From Bordetella bronchialis (GTDB lineage: Bacteria; Pseudomonadota; Gammaproteobacteria; Burkholderiales; Burkholderiaceae_B): DNA of 64,000 bases. The translations under genes were made by a program, and so were the position numbers. The stretch is from contig NZ_CP016170.1 in assembly GCF_001676705.1 (NCBI RefSeq), positions 2,976,001-3,040,000 of the forward strand, read 5' to 3'. Below the pieces are notes generated by a model, which ran no database searches, had not been told where the DNA came from, and was given only the letters and a program-made list of their open reading frames with translations. Below, piece after piece: positions 51,152 through 60,851 of the stretch; the first letter of the stretch is position 1, and each line of letters begins with the position of its first letter.

Positions 51152-52012
51152 ATGCACGCCTGCCCCGGTCCCGACCGCAATACCCGCACGCCGCGCTTCA
51201 GGATGCCGGCGGGCGCCTGCGATTGCCACGCGCATGTCTTCGGCCCGGCCCATCGCTTTCCCTACTCCCCGGACCGCAGCTACACGCCGGAGGACTGCAC
51301 CGTGGAGGACTACGAGCGCTTGCTGGCGACGCTGGGCATAGACCGCTGCGTCATCGTCCACGGCGGCGCGCACGGCACCGATAACGCCGCGACGCTGGAT
51401 GCCCTGCGCCGCATGGGACCGCGGGCCCGCGGCGTGGCGGTCATCCCGCCGGGCCGCCCCCTGGCCGAGCGCGAGGCCATGCATGCGCTGGGCATGCGGG
51501 GGTATCGCATGTCCACCGTCGTGGGCGGCGGCGTGGGCTTCGACGCGTTCGACGCCTTGGCGGCCGAGGCGCGCGAAATGGGCTGGCACCTGGTGCTGCA
51601 TTTCAAGAAGTCGGCCGAACTGGTCGAGCTGGCGCCCCGCCTGCGCGCGCGGCACGTCGATGTCGTGCTGGACCACCTGGCGCGCATCCGCGCCGACGAG
51701 GGCGTGGACAGCCCGGCGTTCCGCGCGCTATCCGGATTGATGGACACCGGCCGCGTGTGGATCAAGCTGGCCAGCCTGTACCGGCTATCCAGCCAACCCT
51801 ACCCGCACGAGGACATGCTGCCGATGATCCACGAGGCGGCGCGCCGCTGGCCGGACCGCCTGATCTGGGGCAGCAATTGGCCGCATCCCATCTGCGATGT
51901 GCCCATGCCCAATGACGGCGATCTGGTGGACCTGATCCCCCTGTGGATACCGGATCCCTCGGTGCAACAGCGGATGCTGGTGGCCAACCCGGCGGCGTTG
52001 TACGGATTCTGA
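51152..52012 (+). CDS. amidohydrolase 2 family hydrolase (2-pyrone-4,6-dicarboxylate lactonase-like)
   Basis: The 286-residue TIM-barrel hydrolase has the metal motif DCHAHVFGP near residue 24, and LVLHFK, VVLDHLAR and WGSNWPHP further on. This pattern matches the LigI-like lactonases that open a pyrone or lactone ring. GGAGAC lies before the ATG. With the CMD-like protein and TctC it suggests breakdown of a cyclic dicarboxylate or lactone. Confidence 0.87.
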   Translation: MHACPGPDRNTRTPRFRMPAGACDCHAHVFGPAHRFPYSPDRSYTPEDCTVEDYERLLATLGIDRCVIVHGGAHGTDNAATLDALRRMGPRARGVAVIPPGRPLAEREAMHALGMRGYRMSTVVGGGVGFDAFDALAAEAREMGWHLVLHFKKSAELVELAPRLRARHVDVVLDHLARIRADEGVDSPAFRALSGLMDTGRVWIKLASLYRLSSQPYPHEDMLPMIHEAARRWPDRLIWGSNWPHPICDVPMPNDGDLVDLIPLWIPDPSVQQRMLVANPAALYGF

Positions 52013-52128
52013 AGCACCGGCCACGGCCGCGCGCGAGCGGACGCTCATGGCGCGCCGCGCCCGCCCCGGCCCGGCCATCCCGACCGAAGCCCGACACGAA
52101 TAACGACATTCCACGACGGAGACAAACC

Positions 52129-53106
52129 ATGTTCGTACAGCTGCGGCGCGCCGTGACGGCGGCGGCCATCGTCCTTGCCTTGCCCGCCGGCCCGGCCCTG
52201 GCCGCCGATGCCTGGCCCGCGCAACCCATCAACATCGTCGTCCCCTTCCCGCCCGGCGGCACGACCGACGTGGTGGCGCGCGTCCTGGCCGAGAAGCTGG
52301 GCCCGATCCTGAAGCAGTCGGTGATCGTGGAGAATCGCCAGGGGGCCGGCGGCAATGTAGGCGCGGCCTATGTGGCGCGCGCCAGGCCGGATGGCTATAC
52401 GCTGCTGGTCTCCAGCGCGGGCCCCTTGAGCATCAATCAGCAGCTGTATGCCGCGCCGGGCTACGATCCCTTGAAGGACTTCACGCCCGTGTCGATGCTG
52501 GCCTCGGTGCCCATCATGCTGGTCTCCAATACGAAGGCCCCGTTCAAGACCGTGCCGGAGCTGATCGCCTACGCCAAGGCGCATCCGGGCCGGGTGGCCT
52601 ACGGTTCGCAAGGCAGCGGCACGACCAGCCACCTGACCATGGAGCTGCTGAAGCTGGACGCCGGCATCGACCTGCAGCACATTCCCTATCGCGGCAGCGC
52701 CCCGGCCGCCACCGACCTGATCGGCGGGCAGATCCAGGTCATGTTCGACAATTCGCCCACCACCTATCCGCAGGTCCAGGCCGGCACCATGCGCCCGCTG
52801 GGCGTGGCGTCCAGCCATCGCCTGCCCAGCATGCAGGACATTCCCGCGATCGCCGAGACCGTGCCGGGTTTCGAATCCGACGCCTGGTTCGGACTGGTGG
52901 CGCCCGCCCATACGCCGCCCGACATCGTGAGCCGGCTGAACGCGGCGGTCCGGCAGGTATTGGCCGATCCCGCCGTCATCGCCAAATTCAAGGCCACGGG
53001 CGTCGATCTGGTCGGCGATACCCCACAGGAATTCCAGCGCTTCATCCAGTCGGAAACGGAAAAGTGGGGCAAGATCATCAAGGCGACGAATCTCAAGCTG
53101 GGGTAG
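52129..53106 (+). CDS. Bug/TctC-family periplasmic receptor
   Basis: The 325-residue receptor has a signal peptide (ends GPALA, about residue 25) and family motifs WPAQPINIVVPFPPGGTTDV and ENRQGAGGNVGAAYVARARP. CGGAGAC precedes the ATG. It ends the run that starts with the CMD-like protein and probably delivers the compound those enzymes use. Its 3' end overlaps the convergent aldo/keto reductase gene by 14 bp. Confidence 0.92.
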   Translation: MFVQLRRAVTAAAIVLALPAGPALAADAWPAQPINIVVPFPPGGTTDVVARVLAEKLGPILKQSVIVENRQGAGGNVGAAYVARARPDGYTLLVSSAGPLSINQQLYAAPGYDPLKDFTPVSMLASVPIMLVSNTKAPFKTVPELIAYAKAHPGRVAYGSQGSGTTSHLTMELLKLDAGIDLQHIPYRGSAPAATDLIGGQIQVMFDNSPTTYPQVQAGTMRPLGVASSHRLPSMQDIPAIAETVPGFESDAWFGLVAPAHTPPDIVSRLNAAVRQVLADPAVIAKFKATGVDLVGDTPQEFQRFIQSETEKWGKIIKATNLKLG

Positions 53107-54154
53107 AACGCCGCCGCGCCCACAGGTCCACCGGGCCGTGCCGGTCGGCCCCCTGGGTGTCCAGCATCCAGCCCGGGTACTCGGGCGGCAATGCGCTGAC
53201 GGCATCCAGGGTTTTGAGCTCGTCCTCGGAAAGCACGATATCCATGGCCCCCAGGTTGTCCTGCAACTGGGCGAGCCGCTTGGCCCCCACGATGACCGAG
53301 GTCACCACGGGCCTGGACAACAGCCATGCCAGCGCGATGCGGGCGGGACTGCATCCATGGGCCCGGGCGATGGGCGCGATGGCATCCAGGATATTCCAGG
53401 CGCGGTCCTTGTCGACGATGGGAAAGTCGAATCCGGAGCGGCGCGATCCGGCCGGGTTCTGGTTATCGCGGCTGAACTTGCCCGACAGCAGGCCGCCCGC
53501 CAGGGGGCTCCAGACCAGCAGGCCCAGTTTCTCGTGCGCCATCATGGGCGCCAGTTCCCGCTCCAGGTCGCGGCCGGCGATCGAGTAATAGGCCTGCACC
53601 GTGGCGAAGCGCTCGTAGTTCCTGGCGTTGGCGATGCCCAGGGCCGTGGCGATGCGCCACGCGGCCCAGTTCGATACGCCGATGTAGCGGACCTTGCCCT
53701 GCCGCACCATGTCGTCCAAGGCGCGCAGCGTCTCGTCCAGCGGCGTCAGTACGTCGGTCGCGTGGACCTGGTACAGGTCGATGTGATCGGTCTGCAACCG
53801 GCGCAGGCTGGCCTCGACCGCATCCATCAGGTGGCCGCGCGAGGCGCCCACGTCGTTGCGGCCGCTGCCCATCCGGCTGTAGCCCTTGGTGGCAAGCACG
53901 ACCTCGTGGCGCGCCACGCCCAGATTGCGGAAGGACTGCCCCAGGGTCTGCTCGCTCTCGCCGGCGGAATACACGTCCGCCGTGTCGAAAAAGTTGATGC
54001 CGGCCTCGATGCTGGCCTTGACGAGGGCGTCGGCATCGGCCTGGCCCACGTCCCCGATGTGCTGGTAGATGCCCTGGCCGCCGCTGAAGGTCATGGTGCC
54101 CAGGCACAGCCGGGACACCAGCAGGCCGGTATTGCCCAATGGCGTGTATTGCAT
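53093..54154 (-). CDS. aldo/keto reductase
   Basis: The 353-residue AKR has the full catalytic tetrad: Asp57, Tyr62 (FFDTADVYSAG), Lys90 (ATKGYSR) and His131 (YQVHATDVL). NADPH-site residues follow in WLLSRPVVTSVIVGAKRLAQ. It reduces aldehydes or ketones. GGAGG lies 6 nt before the ATG. It is divergent from the LysR gene at 54315, whose product may regulate it. Confidence 0.93.
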   Translation of the reverse strand: MQYTPLGNTGLLVSRLCLGTMTFSGGQGIYQHIGDVGQADADALVKASIEAGINFFDTADVYSAGESEQTLGQSFRNLGVARHEVVLATKGYSRMGSGRNDVGASRGHLMDAVEASLRRLQTDHIDLYQVHATDVLTPLDETLRALDDMVRQGKVRYIGVSNWAAWRIATALGIANARNYERFATVQAYYSIAGRDLERELAPMMAHEKLGLLVWSPLAGGLLSGKFSRDNQNPAGSRRSGFDFPIVDKDRAWNILDAIAPIARAHGCSPARIALAWLLSRPVVTSVIVGAKRLAQLQDNLGAMDIVLSEDELKTLDAVSALPPEYPGWMLDTQGADRHGPVDLWARRRSTPA

Positions 54155-54314
54155 GGATTACCTCCAAAAATGAAAAATCGCGTACACGGCCTGAAACCAG
54201 GGATCGAATGCCGCATCCGCTGGTTTTTCACCGTTCCAAGCAAATGCTACGGCTTGCCCGGGCCGATGAAAACGGACAACATTGGCATATCGTTTTTCAT
54301 TTCCGCAAAACCAT

Positions 54315-55217
54315 ATGGACTGGAACGACCTGCGGTACTTCGTGTCTGTCGCGCGGACCGCCAGCCTGACGCGTACCGCCGCCGATTTGCGCGTCAGCCC
54401 TTCGACGGTGGCGCGGCGTATCGCGGAACTGGAATCCGGCCTGGGCGCCACCCTGTTCATGCATAGCCAGGCCGGCTATTTCCTGACCGACGAAGGCCGC
54501 GCCATGCTGGAGCGGGCCGAGGCCGTGGAAGAACAGATGCTGGCCTTCGAGCGCGAGGCCGCCGGCCGCGGGGGCAGTGTCGCCGGCACGGTGCGGCTGG
54601 CCACGTCGGAGAACTTCGCGACCGACCTGGTCATTCCCGCCCTGCCGGGCTTCGCCGCGCGGCACCCCGACCTGCGGCTGGAGATCGTCACCGACACCGC
54701 CACGGCGCAGCTCGCGCGGCGCGAGGCCGACCTGGCCCTGCGCGTGGTGCGGCCGACGGCGGGCAATGTCAAGCTGCGCAAGGTGGGCGTGATGACTTAC
54801 TCGGTCTACGGTTCGCGCCAGTATCTGAAGCGGCACCCCGCCCGCGGCGGCGATCCGCTGGCCGGACGCGCTTTCATCACCTGGGACGACAACCGGGCCC
54901 ACCTGCCGGCCGCGCGCTGGTTCGCCGCGCGTTCGCAAGGGATCCGGCTGGCGCTGTCGACTTCCAGCCTGCCCACGCAGATCGCGGCCGTGCGCGCCGG
55001 ACTGGGGCTGGCCGTGTTGCCGGACTTCCTGGCCAGGGACAAGGATCTGGTCGCGGTCATGCCGCCCGCAGCGGTCTTCAGCAACGACATCTGGGTCGTG
55101 ATGCACGCCGACCTGGGCGGATCGGCCCGGGTGCGGGCCGTGGCGCAGTTCCTGGCGGATACCGTGGGCGCGCATCCGCTGCTGGGCGCGGGGCCGCCGC
55201 CGCGGCCGCGCGCCTGA
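54315..55217 (+). CDS. LysR-family transcriptional regulator
   Basis: The 300-residue protein starts MDWNDLRYFVSVARTASLTR with a LysR HTH (AADLRVSPSTVARRIAELES). The C-terminal domain (GSVAGTVRLATSENFATDLV) resembles the CrgA/DsdC-like group. It is divergent from the aldo/keto reductase with 160 bp between the starts and probably controls it. An AT-rich stretch just before the ATG may hold the promoter. Confidence 0.9.
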   Translation: MDWNDLRYFVSVARTASLTRTAADLRVSPSTVARRIAELESGLGATLFMHSQAGYFLTDEGRAMLERAEAVEEQMLAFEREAAGRGGSVAGTVRLATSENFATDLVIPALPGFAARHPDLRLEIVTDTATAQLARREADLALRVVRPTAGNVKLRKVGVMTYSVYGSRQYLKRHPARGGDPLAGRAFITWDDNRAHLPAARWFAARSQGIRLALSTSSLPTQIAAVRAGLGLAVLPDFLARDKDLVAVMPPAAVFSNDIWVVMHADLGGSARVRAVAQFLADTVGAHPLLGAGPPPRPRA

Positions 55218-55237
55218 GCGGCGCGTACGCAACCGGC

Positions 55238-56479
55238 TCAGGTCCGGAAACGCGTCATCGCGAATGGCGCCGGATCCACCAGGGTTTCCGCGCCGGTCAT
55301 CATCTCGGCCAGCAGCCGCCCCGTCACCGGGCCCAGCGTCAGCCCGTGGTGCGCATGTCCGCAGGCGAACCACAGATTGCCATGGCGCGGCGCGGGCCCC
55401 ACGATAGGCATCATGTCCGGCGTACAGGGCCGCGCGCCCATCCACGCCTGGGTGTCGACCGGTTCGCCCAGCGGAAAGATGGCCCGCGCCAGGGGCTCCA
55501 CGGCGGCCAGTTGTACCGGCGTACGCCGCGCGTCGCGCAAGGCGAATTCGGCGCCCGTGGTCAGCCGTATGCCTTGCGCCATGGGCGCCAGCAGGAACCC
55601 GTTGTCCGCGTCCAGGACCGGATGGCGCAAGCCGGTGCCCGCCTGCGCCTTGTAATGCATGTGATAGCCGCGCTTGACCGCGAGCGGCAGCCGGTAACCC
55701 AGGCGCCGGCCCAGGTCGCCCGACCAGGGCCCCAGCGCCACGACCGCCGCGCGTCCCTGCACCGGCCCGGCGTCGGTATCGACGCTCCAGCCCGGCTCCA
55801 GCGACATGGCGTCGCCCACCAGCAGCTGTCCGCCCAGCCGCTGGAAGTAGCGGGCGTAGGCCTGCGTCAGCCCCCGGGGATCGCCGACCGTATCGGCGTC
55901 GACGTAGCGCAGCGCGCCGACCAGGCCCGAGAGATGCGGTTCGATCGCGCGCAGGCTGGCCGCGTCATGGGCTTCGTAGGCCACGCCGTATTCGCGCCGC
56001 CATTGTTCCGACTGCCGCAGTTCCCGGTCTTGCGAGGCCGCGTCGCGAAAGACTTTCAGCCACCCGGACGGCCGGATCATGTCCGCCACGCCGGCCATGC
56101 GGGCCAGCACGCGGTGCTCCGCGACGCAATGCTCGATCAAGGTGGCGTAGCGGCGGGCGATGGCCGCATGGCTGCGCGGCGCCGAATGCCACCAGTACCG
56201 TGCCAGGAACGGCGCCACGCGCGGCAAGGCGGTGGCGTGGTAGCGCACGTCCGGGGCGCGATTGCCGGCGTACTTGAACAGCGCGCGCAGGCTGCGCGGG
56301 AAGGCATAGGGGTAGACGCCCTCGCGCTGTATCAGGCCGCCATTGCCGTGCGACGTCTCCTGCCCGGGCGCACGGCGGTCGATAAGCGCCACGCTGTGGC
56401 CGCGGGCCTGCAGATGCACGGCGACGGATACGCCGACGATGCCGGCGCCCAGTACCAAGGTGTCGAAACGATGCGTCAT
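55238..56479 (-). CDS. FAD-dependent D-amino-acid dehydrogenase (DadA-like)
   Basis: The 413-residue flavoprotein has the Rossmann motif VLGAGIVGVSVAVHLQARGH, then GQETSHGNGGLIQREGVYPY as in DadA. The C-terminal pattern PCTPDMMPIVGPAPRHGNLW and GHAHHGLTLGPVTGRLLAEM is that of the DAO fold. It deaminates D-amino acids into the respiratory chain. The ATG at 56479 is preferred to one at 56521. It is the last gene of the dsdA-tctC-amidase-dadA-like run, 38 bp after the amidase. Confidence 0.9.
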   Translation of the reverse strand: MTHRFDTLVLGAGIVGVSVAVHLQARGHSVALIDRRAPGQETSHGNGGLIQREGVYPYAFPRSLRALFKYAGNRAPDVRYHATALPRVAPFLARYWWHSAPRSHAAIARRYATLIEHCVAEHRVLARMAGVADMIRPSGWLKVFRDAASQDRELRQSEQWRREYGVAYEAHDAASLRAIEPHLSGLVGALRYVDADTVGDPRGLTQAYARYFQRLGGQLLVGDAMSLEPGWSVDTDAGPVQGRAAVVALGPWSGDLGRRLGYRLPLAVKRGYHMHYKAQAGTGLRHPVLDADNGFLLAPMAQGIRLTTGAEFALRDARRTPVQLAAVEPLARAIFPLGEPVDTQAWMGARPCTPDMMPIVGPAPRHGNLWFACGHAHHGLTLGPVTGRLLAEMMTGAETLVDPAPFAMTRFRT

Positions 56480-56517
56480 GCTGTCGCGCCGGGCTCGCGG
56501 CCCGACGCCCTCTTCAT

Positions 56518-58041
56518 TCAAACCGCGGAGGTCGCCGCCCCGCCCTGCCGCCCACCCAGGATGGGCGGATGGGTCACGATGGACGTCAGCGCGGGGACGG
56601 CCGCCGGCATGTGCGACAGGTCCGGACGCGGACGCGCCAGCGCCGGCACGCCGGCGAATGCCTGCTCCATGGCCCGCGCGGCGGCGAGCAGCGCGTGGTC
56701 GCCACGGAAACGGCCCACCACCTGCAAGCCGAAGGGCATGCCCTGGCGATCGCGGCCGCAGGGCAGCGAGATGGCCGGATGGGTCGTGAGCGTGATGACA
56801 TAGGTCAGCGCCAGCCAGCGGTAGTAATTCTCTTGCCGCTGGCCATTGATGGTCTCGGCGTAAAGCTGCGTCCAGGGAAAAGGCGAGACGGGCGTGGTGG
56901 GCGACAGGACCAGGTCGTAATCGGCATAGACGGTCTGGAAACGCTTGACCAGGCGGGTCTGTTCGGCATGGGCCCAGGCGCTGTCCTTCAGGCTCATGGC
57001 CGCGCCCATTTCGTAGTTGGCGCGGGTGTTCGGCCCCAGGCTGGCGGGATCGTTTTCATAGGCTTCTCCCATGCCGGCCACGAAGGACTCCGCGCGCAGC
57101 ACGTCGAAGCAGCGGTGCGCCTGCCCCATATCGAAGTCCACCGCGTCGCAGGCCGCGAACAGATGGCGCATGGCGGCGATTTTTTCGCGGAAGACGGCGC
57201 GTATGCCGTCATCGACCGCGCAGATCCCGAAATCCTCGGTATAGGCGACACGCAGGTTTCCCAAGTCGGCCCTGCCGGGCCGCAGGAAGGACAGCGGATC
57301 CAGCGGGTAGCTGAGCGGATCGCCCGCATCCATGCCCGCGCTCGCGGCAAGTTGCAGGCAGGCGTCGGCCACGGTACGCCCCATGGGTCCCACCACGGAA
57401 ATCGGCGTCCAGCCCAGCAACTTGCGCACGCTGGGCACCACGCCCGGGGACGGCCGGAAACCGACGACGCCGCACTTGGCCGCCGGTATCCGCAGCGAGC
57501 CGCCGGTATCGGAACCCGTGCACACCGGCAGCATGTCGCAGGCCAGCGCCGCGGCCGAGCCGCCGGACGATCCGCCCGCGTTCAGATTGGGGTTGAAGGG
57601 ATTGCCCGTGGCGCCCCACACGGTGTTGCGCGAATTCGCGCCGGCGCCCATCTCCGGCACATTGGTCTTGGCGGTAACGATCGCGCCGGCACGCCGCAAT
57701 CGCGCGACCAGTTCGACATCCTGCCCGGGCACATTGGCCCGGTGGATTTCGGATCCATACGTGGTCAGCAATCCCGCCGTCGGTTCGAGGTCCTTCACGC
57801 CCAGCGGCAGCCCGTGCAGCAGGCCGAGCTCCTCGCCGCGCATGACGGCCTGTTCGGCGGCACGGGCCTCCGCGCGGGCCCGCTCGTAGGCCGTTGCCGT
57901 GATCGCGTTCACATACGGATTGATGGCGGCGATGCGGTCGATGCAGGCCTCCAGCAGTTCGACCGGCGAGATTTGCCGGGTGCCGATCAAGCGCCGCAGT
58001 TCCACGGCATCCAGGGATACGAGAGAAGAATTCGATGGCAT
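56518..58041 (-). CDS. amidase signature family hydrolase
   Basis: The 507-residue protein has the Ser-cisSer-Lys triad: Lys in LGVKDLEP near residue 82, GGSSGGSAAALACDM near 158 and GSDTGGSLRIPAAKCG near 180. It hydrolyses amides to acids and ammonia. It stands between a TctC receptor and a DadA-like dehydrogenase. A D-amino-acid amide would be a natural substrate in that context, but this is inferred. Confidence 0.92.
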   Translation of the reverse strand: MPSNSSLVSLDAVELRRLIGTRQISPVELLEACIDRIAAINPYVNAITATAYERARAEARAAEQAVMRGEELGLLHGLPLGVKDLEPTAGLLTTYGSEIHRANVPGQDVELVARLRRAGAIVTAKTNVPEMGAGANSRNTVWGATGNPFNPNLNAGGSSGGSAAALACDMLPVCTGSDTGGSLRIPAAKCGVVGFRPSPGVVPSVRKLLGWTPISVVGPMGRTVADACLQLAASAGMDAGDPLSYPLDPLSFLRPGRADLGNLRVAYTEDFGICAVDDGIRAVFREKIAAMRHLFAACDAVDFDMGQAHRCFDVLRAESFVAGMGEAYENDPASLGPNTRANYEMGAAMSLKDSAWAHAEQTRLVKRFQTVYADYDLVLSPTTPVSPFPWTQLYAETINGQRQENYYRWLALTYVITLTTHPAISLPCGRDRQGMPFGLQVVGRFRGDHALLAAARAMEQAFAGVPALARPRPDLSHMPAAVPALTSIVTHPPILGGRQGGAATSAV

Positions 58042-58051
58042 GGAAGGTCTC

Positions 58052-58090
58052 TTGCTGCTTGTCTTTTGCTGCTTGTCTTGCTGCTTGTCT
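58052..58090. repeat. three copies of TTGCTGCTTGTCT
   Basis: The 13-bp unit occurs at 58052-58064, 58066-58078 and 58078-58090, immediately before the amidase ATG (minus strand). The variable spacing of 14 and 12 bp and the repeated unit suggest slipped-strand change, so copy number may vary and affect the amidase leader. Confidence 0.6.
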
Positions 58091-58152
58091 CTTGCGGCCT
58101 GGCTCTCGCGCGCGGGGCGGCGGGCAAGGCAGGCCCCGCCCAAGGGCCGCGG

Positions 58153-59133
58153 TCATTCCACCTTGATGTGGGCGCGCTGGGCGATTTCATGCATCTGCGG
58201 CAATTCCTTCGCGATCAGCGCCGAGCCGGCGGCAGCGTCCTGGAAACCCACTTCGAAGCCTTGCGCCTGCAGGCTCTGGCGTGCGTCCGGATCGGCCACG
58301 ACGGCGGCGAGCGCCGTCTCCAGCCGGCTCTTGACGCCGTCCGGGATGCCGCGCGGCGCGGCCACCATCAGCCAGGTGTCCATGGCGATCTGCGGATAGC
58401 CCTGGTCGGCGAAGGTCGGCACATCCGGCAGGAAGCTGGAGCGCCGCGGGCTGGACACCGCGACCGGCTTGACCTTGCCGCTCTTGATCTGCGGCAGCGC
58501 GGCGGCGACCGTGTCGACCGAAAATGGAATCTGGCCCCCGATCAGGTCGGCCATCGCCGGCGAGCTGCCCTTGTACGGCACATGGGTCAGCTGGATGCCG
58601 GCGGCGGCCGCGAAGGCCTCGCCCACGAAATTGGCGGTGGTGCCGCTGCCGAAGGAACCATAGGGGGTGGCCGGGTGGGCCGGGTCCTTCACATAGGCCA
58701 GGAAAGAAGGGATGTCATGCACGGGCACCTTGGGATTGGCCAGCAGGATCAGGCCGGTGCGCGCGACGATGCCCAGGGGCTGGAAGCTCTTGACCGGGTC
58801 ATAGGGCAGATCGCCGCGCACCGCCGGGTTGATGGTGAAGGTAGTGCCGGAGCTGACCAGCAGCGTGTAGCCGTCCGGCGCGGAGCGCGCCACGTAGGAG
58901 GCGCCGATCACGGTGCCCGCGCCGGCGCGGTTCTCGACGATCACGTTCTGGCCCAGCTGTTTCGTCAGGCCCTGGGCCAGCACGCGGCCCGCCACGTCGG
59001 TGGCGCCGCCCGGGGGAAACGGGATCACCAGCGTAATGGGACGCGCGGGATAGCTGTCCGCGGCGAGGGCCGGCGCGGCGGCGACGCAGGCGGCTGCAAG
59101 GCCGGTGGCGGCGATCAAGGCATGGATTTTCAT
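58153..59133 (-). CDS. Bug/TctC-family periplasmic receptor
   Basis: The 326-residue receptor has a signal peptide (ends APALAA, about residue 25) and YPARPITLVIPFPPGGATDV and ENRAGAGTVIGASYVARSAP. It lies between dsdA and the amidase on the minus strand, 55 bp after dsdA. It would feed the D-amino-acid or amide pathway. Confidence 0.92.
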   Translation of the reverse strand: MKIHALIAATGLAAACVAAAPALAADSYPARPITLVIPFPPGGATDVAGRVLAQGLTKQLGQNVIVENRAGAGTVIGASYVARSAPDGYTLLVSSGTTFTINPAVRGDLPYDPVKSFQPLGIVARTGLILLANPKVPVHDIPSFLAYVKDPAHPATPYGSFGSGTTANFVGEAFAAAAGIQLTHVPYKGSSPAMADLIGGQIPFSVDTVAAALPQIKSGKVKPVAVSSPRRSSFLPDVPTFADQGYPQIAMDTWLMVAAPRGIPDGVKSRLETALAAVVADPDARQSLQAQGFEVGFQDAAAGSALIAKELPQMHEIAQRAHIKVE

Positions 59134-59188
59134 GATGGATAAGGAAGTGCGAGGGTTCTGGTGGATGGGAGGCCCTGTCGCGAGCCTT

Positions 59189-60607
59189 TCAAGGATTGGC
59201 CGCGCTGGACCTGCCGCGGCTCAGGAACTGGTCGAATTCTTCGGCGGGCACGAACCGGCCGCCCGTGGTCCAGGCCAGATGCGTGGCGCCGGCCATGCGG
59301 GATTCCAGGCCGTGCTCGCGCAAGTAACGGGTGCCGGCCGCGCTGCCGCACACGCGCTCGGGGCCGCTGAACCCCGCGGCCGCCGAGGGCTCGATGCGCA
59401 GCCCTTCGCTTTCGTACAGGCGGGCCAGGTCGGCGAACAGGCGATCGTCGCTGACCGTGTACACCCCGGACAGCCGTGTGGCCATCGCGCCCAGCGCCAG
59501 CTCCGACGCACGCGGCACCGCCAGCCCGTCCGCCTCGGTGCGATTCTCCAGGCCCAGGTCGTAGACCGACGGCAGCGCCGGCAGGCCCGGGATTTCCCCG
59601 CCCTGGGCCATCATTCCCACCAGAAAGCATGGCGACTGCACCGGCTCCGCGAAGAAGCAATGGACGTCCGCGCCGAACAGCATCTTCAGGCCATAGGCGA
59701 TGCCACCGGGCGCCCCGCCCACGCCGCAAGGCAGATAGACGAACAAGGGATGCTCGCGGTCGACCTGGATGCCGGCGGACCGCAGTTGGTCCCGCAGGTG
59801 CAGCGCCGCCGCCGCGTAGCCGGCGAACAGGGCCACGGAGCGTTCGTCGTCCACGAAATACGCCAGGGGATCCGCGGCGGCGCTGCCGCGGCCGGCCGCC
59901 ACCGCGCGTTCGTAGTCGCCGGTATGTTCGATGACCTTGACGCCATGGGCGCGCAGCCGCGCCTTCTTCCAGGGCTTGGCGTCCGCCGACATGTGCACCT
60001 CCGCCTGGAAGCCCAATAGCGCGGCGATGATGCCTATGGACATGCCCAGGTTGCCGGTGGAGCCCACGGCGATGCGATGGCGGGCGAAGCGGGCGCGCGC
60101 CGCATCGCCGCCCAATGCGCGGTAATCGTCCCGAGCCCCGAGCAGGCCTTCGCGCATGGCCAGGCTTTCGGCGAACTGCAGCACCTCATGGATACCGCCG
60201 CGCGCCTTGATGGAGCCGGCCACCGCCAGTCCATGGTCCGCCTTGATATACAAGCTGCCCTGGTTTGGCGCCAGGCCCAGCGCCTGCCGCATGCGTGGCG
60301 CCGGCAGCAAGGGCGACTCGATGATGCCACCCGTGGCGGCGGTCTCGGGGGCGAGGTCGGCGAGCAAGGGGGCGAAGCGCTGGAAGCGGGCTTGCGCCTG
60401 CGCCACGAGCGCCGGGTCGACAACGGGATCGCCGCCGGGGGCCGCGCGGGACGCCGACGTACGCAACCAAAGCAAGGGCCGCGCGGATCGCAGCGCGGCC
60501 AGGGCCTCCGCGCCGGGGCCCGCATCGACGCCCATGGCGGCGGAAGATGGCCGGGTACCGGCGCTCGTCGCGCCGGTCGCGGAAAGGTCGGCAAGGCTGG
60601 GCGTCAT
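59189..60607 (-). CDS. dsdA: D-serine ammonia-lyase
   Basis: The 472-residue PLP enzyme has the cofactor lysine in [20 protein letters not shown] (Lys134) and the substrate-loop residues of DsdA ([40 protein letters not shown]). It converts D-serine to pyruvate and ammonia. It is a little longer than E. coli DsdA at the N-terminus. The frame to 60640 opens with TTG, so the ATG at 60607 is chosen. It is divergent from a LysR gene, as dsdA is from dsdC in enterobacteria. Confidence 0.93.
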   Translation of the reverse strand: MTPSLADLSATGATSAGTRPSSAAMGVDAGPGAEALAALRSARPLLWLRTSASRAAPGGDPVVDPALVAQAQARFQRFAPLLADLAPETAATGGIIESPLLPAPRMRQALGLAPNQGSLYIKADHGLAVAGSIKARGGIHEVLQFAESLAMREGLLGARDDYRALGGDAARARFARHRIAVGSTGNLGMSIGIIAALLGFQAEVHMSADAKPWKKARLRAHGVKVIEHTGDYERAVAAGRGSAAADPLAYFVDDERSVALFAGYAAAALHLRDQLRSAGIQVDREHPLFVYLPCGVGGAPGGIAYGLKMLFGADVHCFFAEPVQSPCFLVGMMAQGGEIPGLPALPSVYDLGLENRTEADGLAVPRASELALGAMATRLSGVYTVSDDRLFADLARLYESEGLRIEPSAAAGFSGPERVCGSAAGTRYLREHGLESRMAGATHLAWTTGGRFVPAEEFDQFLSRGRSSAANP

Positions 60608-60851
60608 GGCGGGTCGGGGCGGAATCGTCAAGGCGGTCAAGGCAGTGGAGGCGGTCGAGGAAGCGATCGTTCAGCGCAATGCTAGGAACGCTCTCCCTGT
60701 ACAACAAGCTCAACGGGTAGAATTCATCGTTGCCGAACCGGCAACGCACTCCGTGGCGGCCAGCCGGGTGTGGGGAATACCCTGACACCCTCCCGCGCCG
60801 AATTTCCGCCTCTTACCGCCCCATGCCTGCACCTGCCTGCCGGCGCATTCC

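Noticed and set aside
56569..59142. 857-codon plus-strand frame over amidase and TctC
   Set aside because: It is antisense to two well-supported genes; long antisense frames are common at this GC content.
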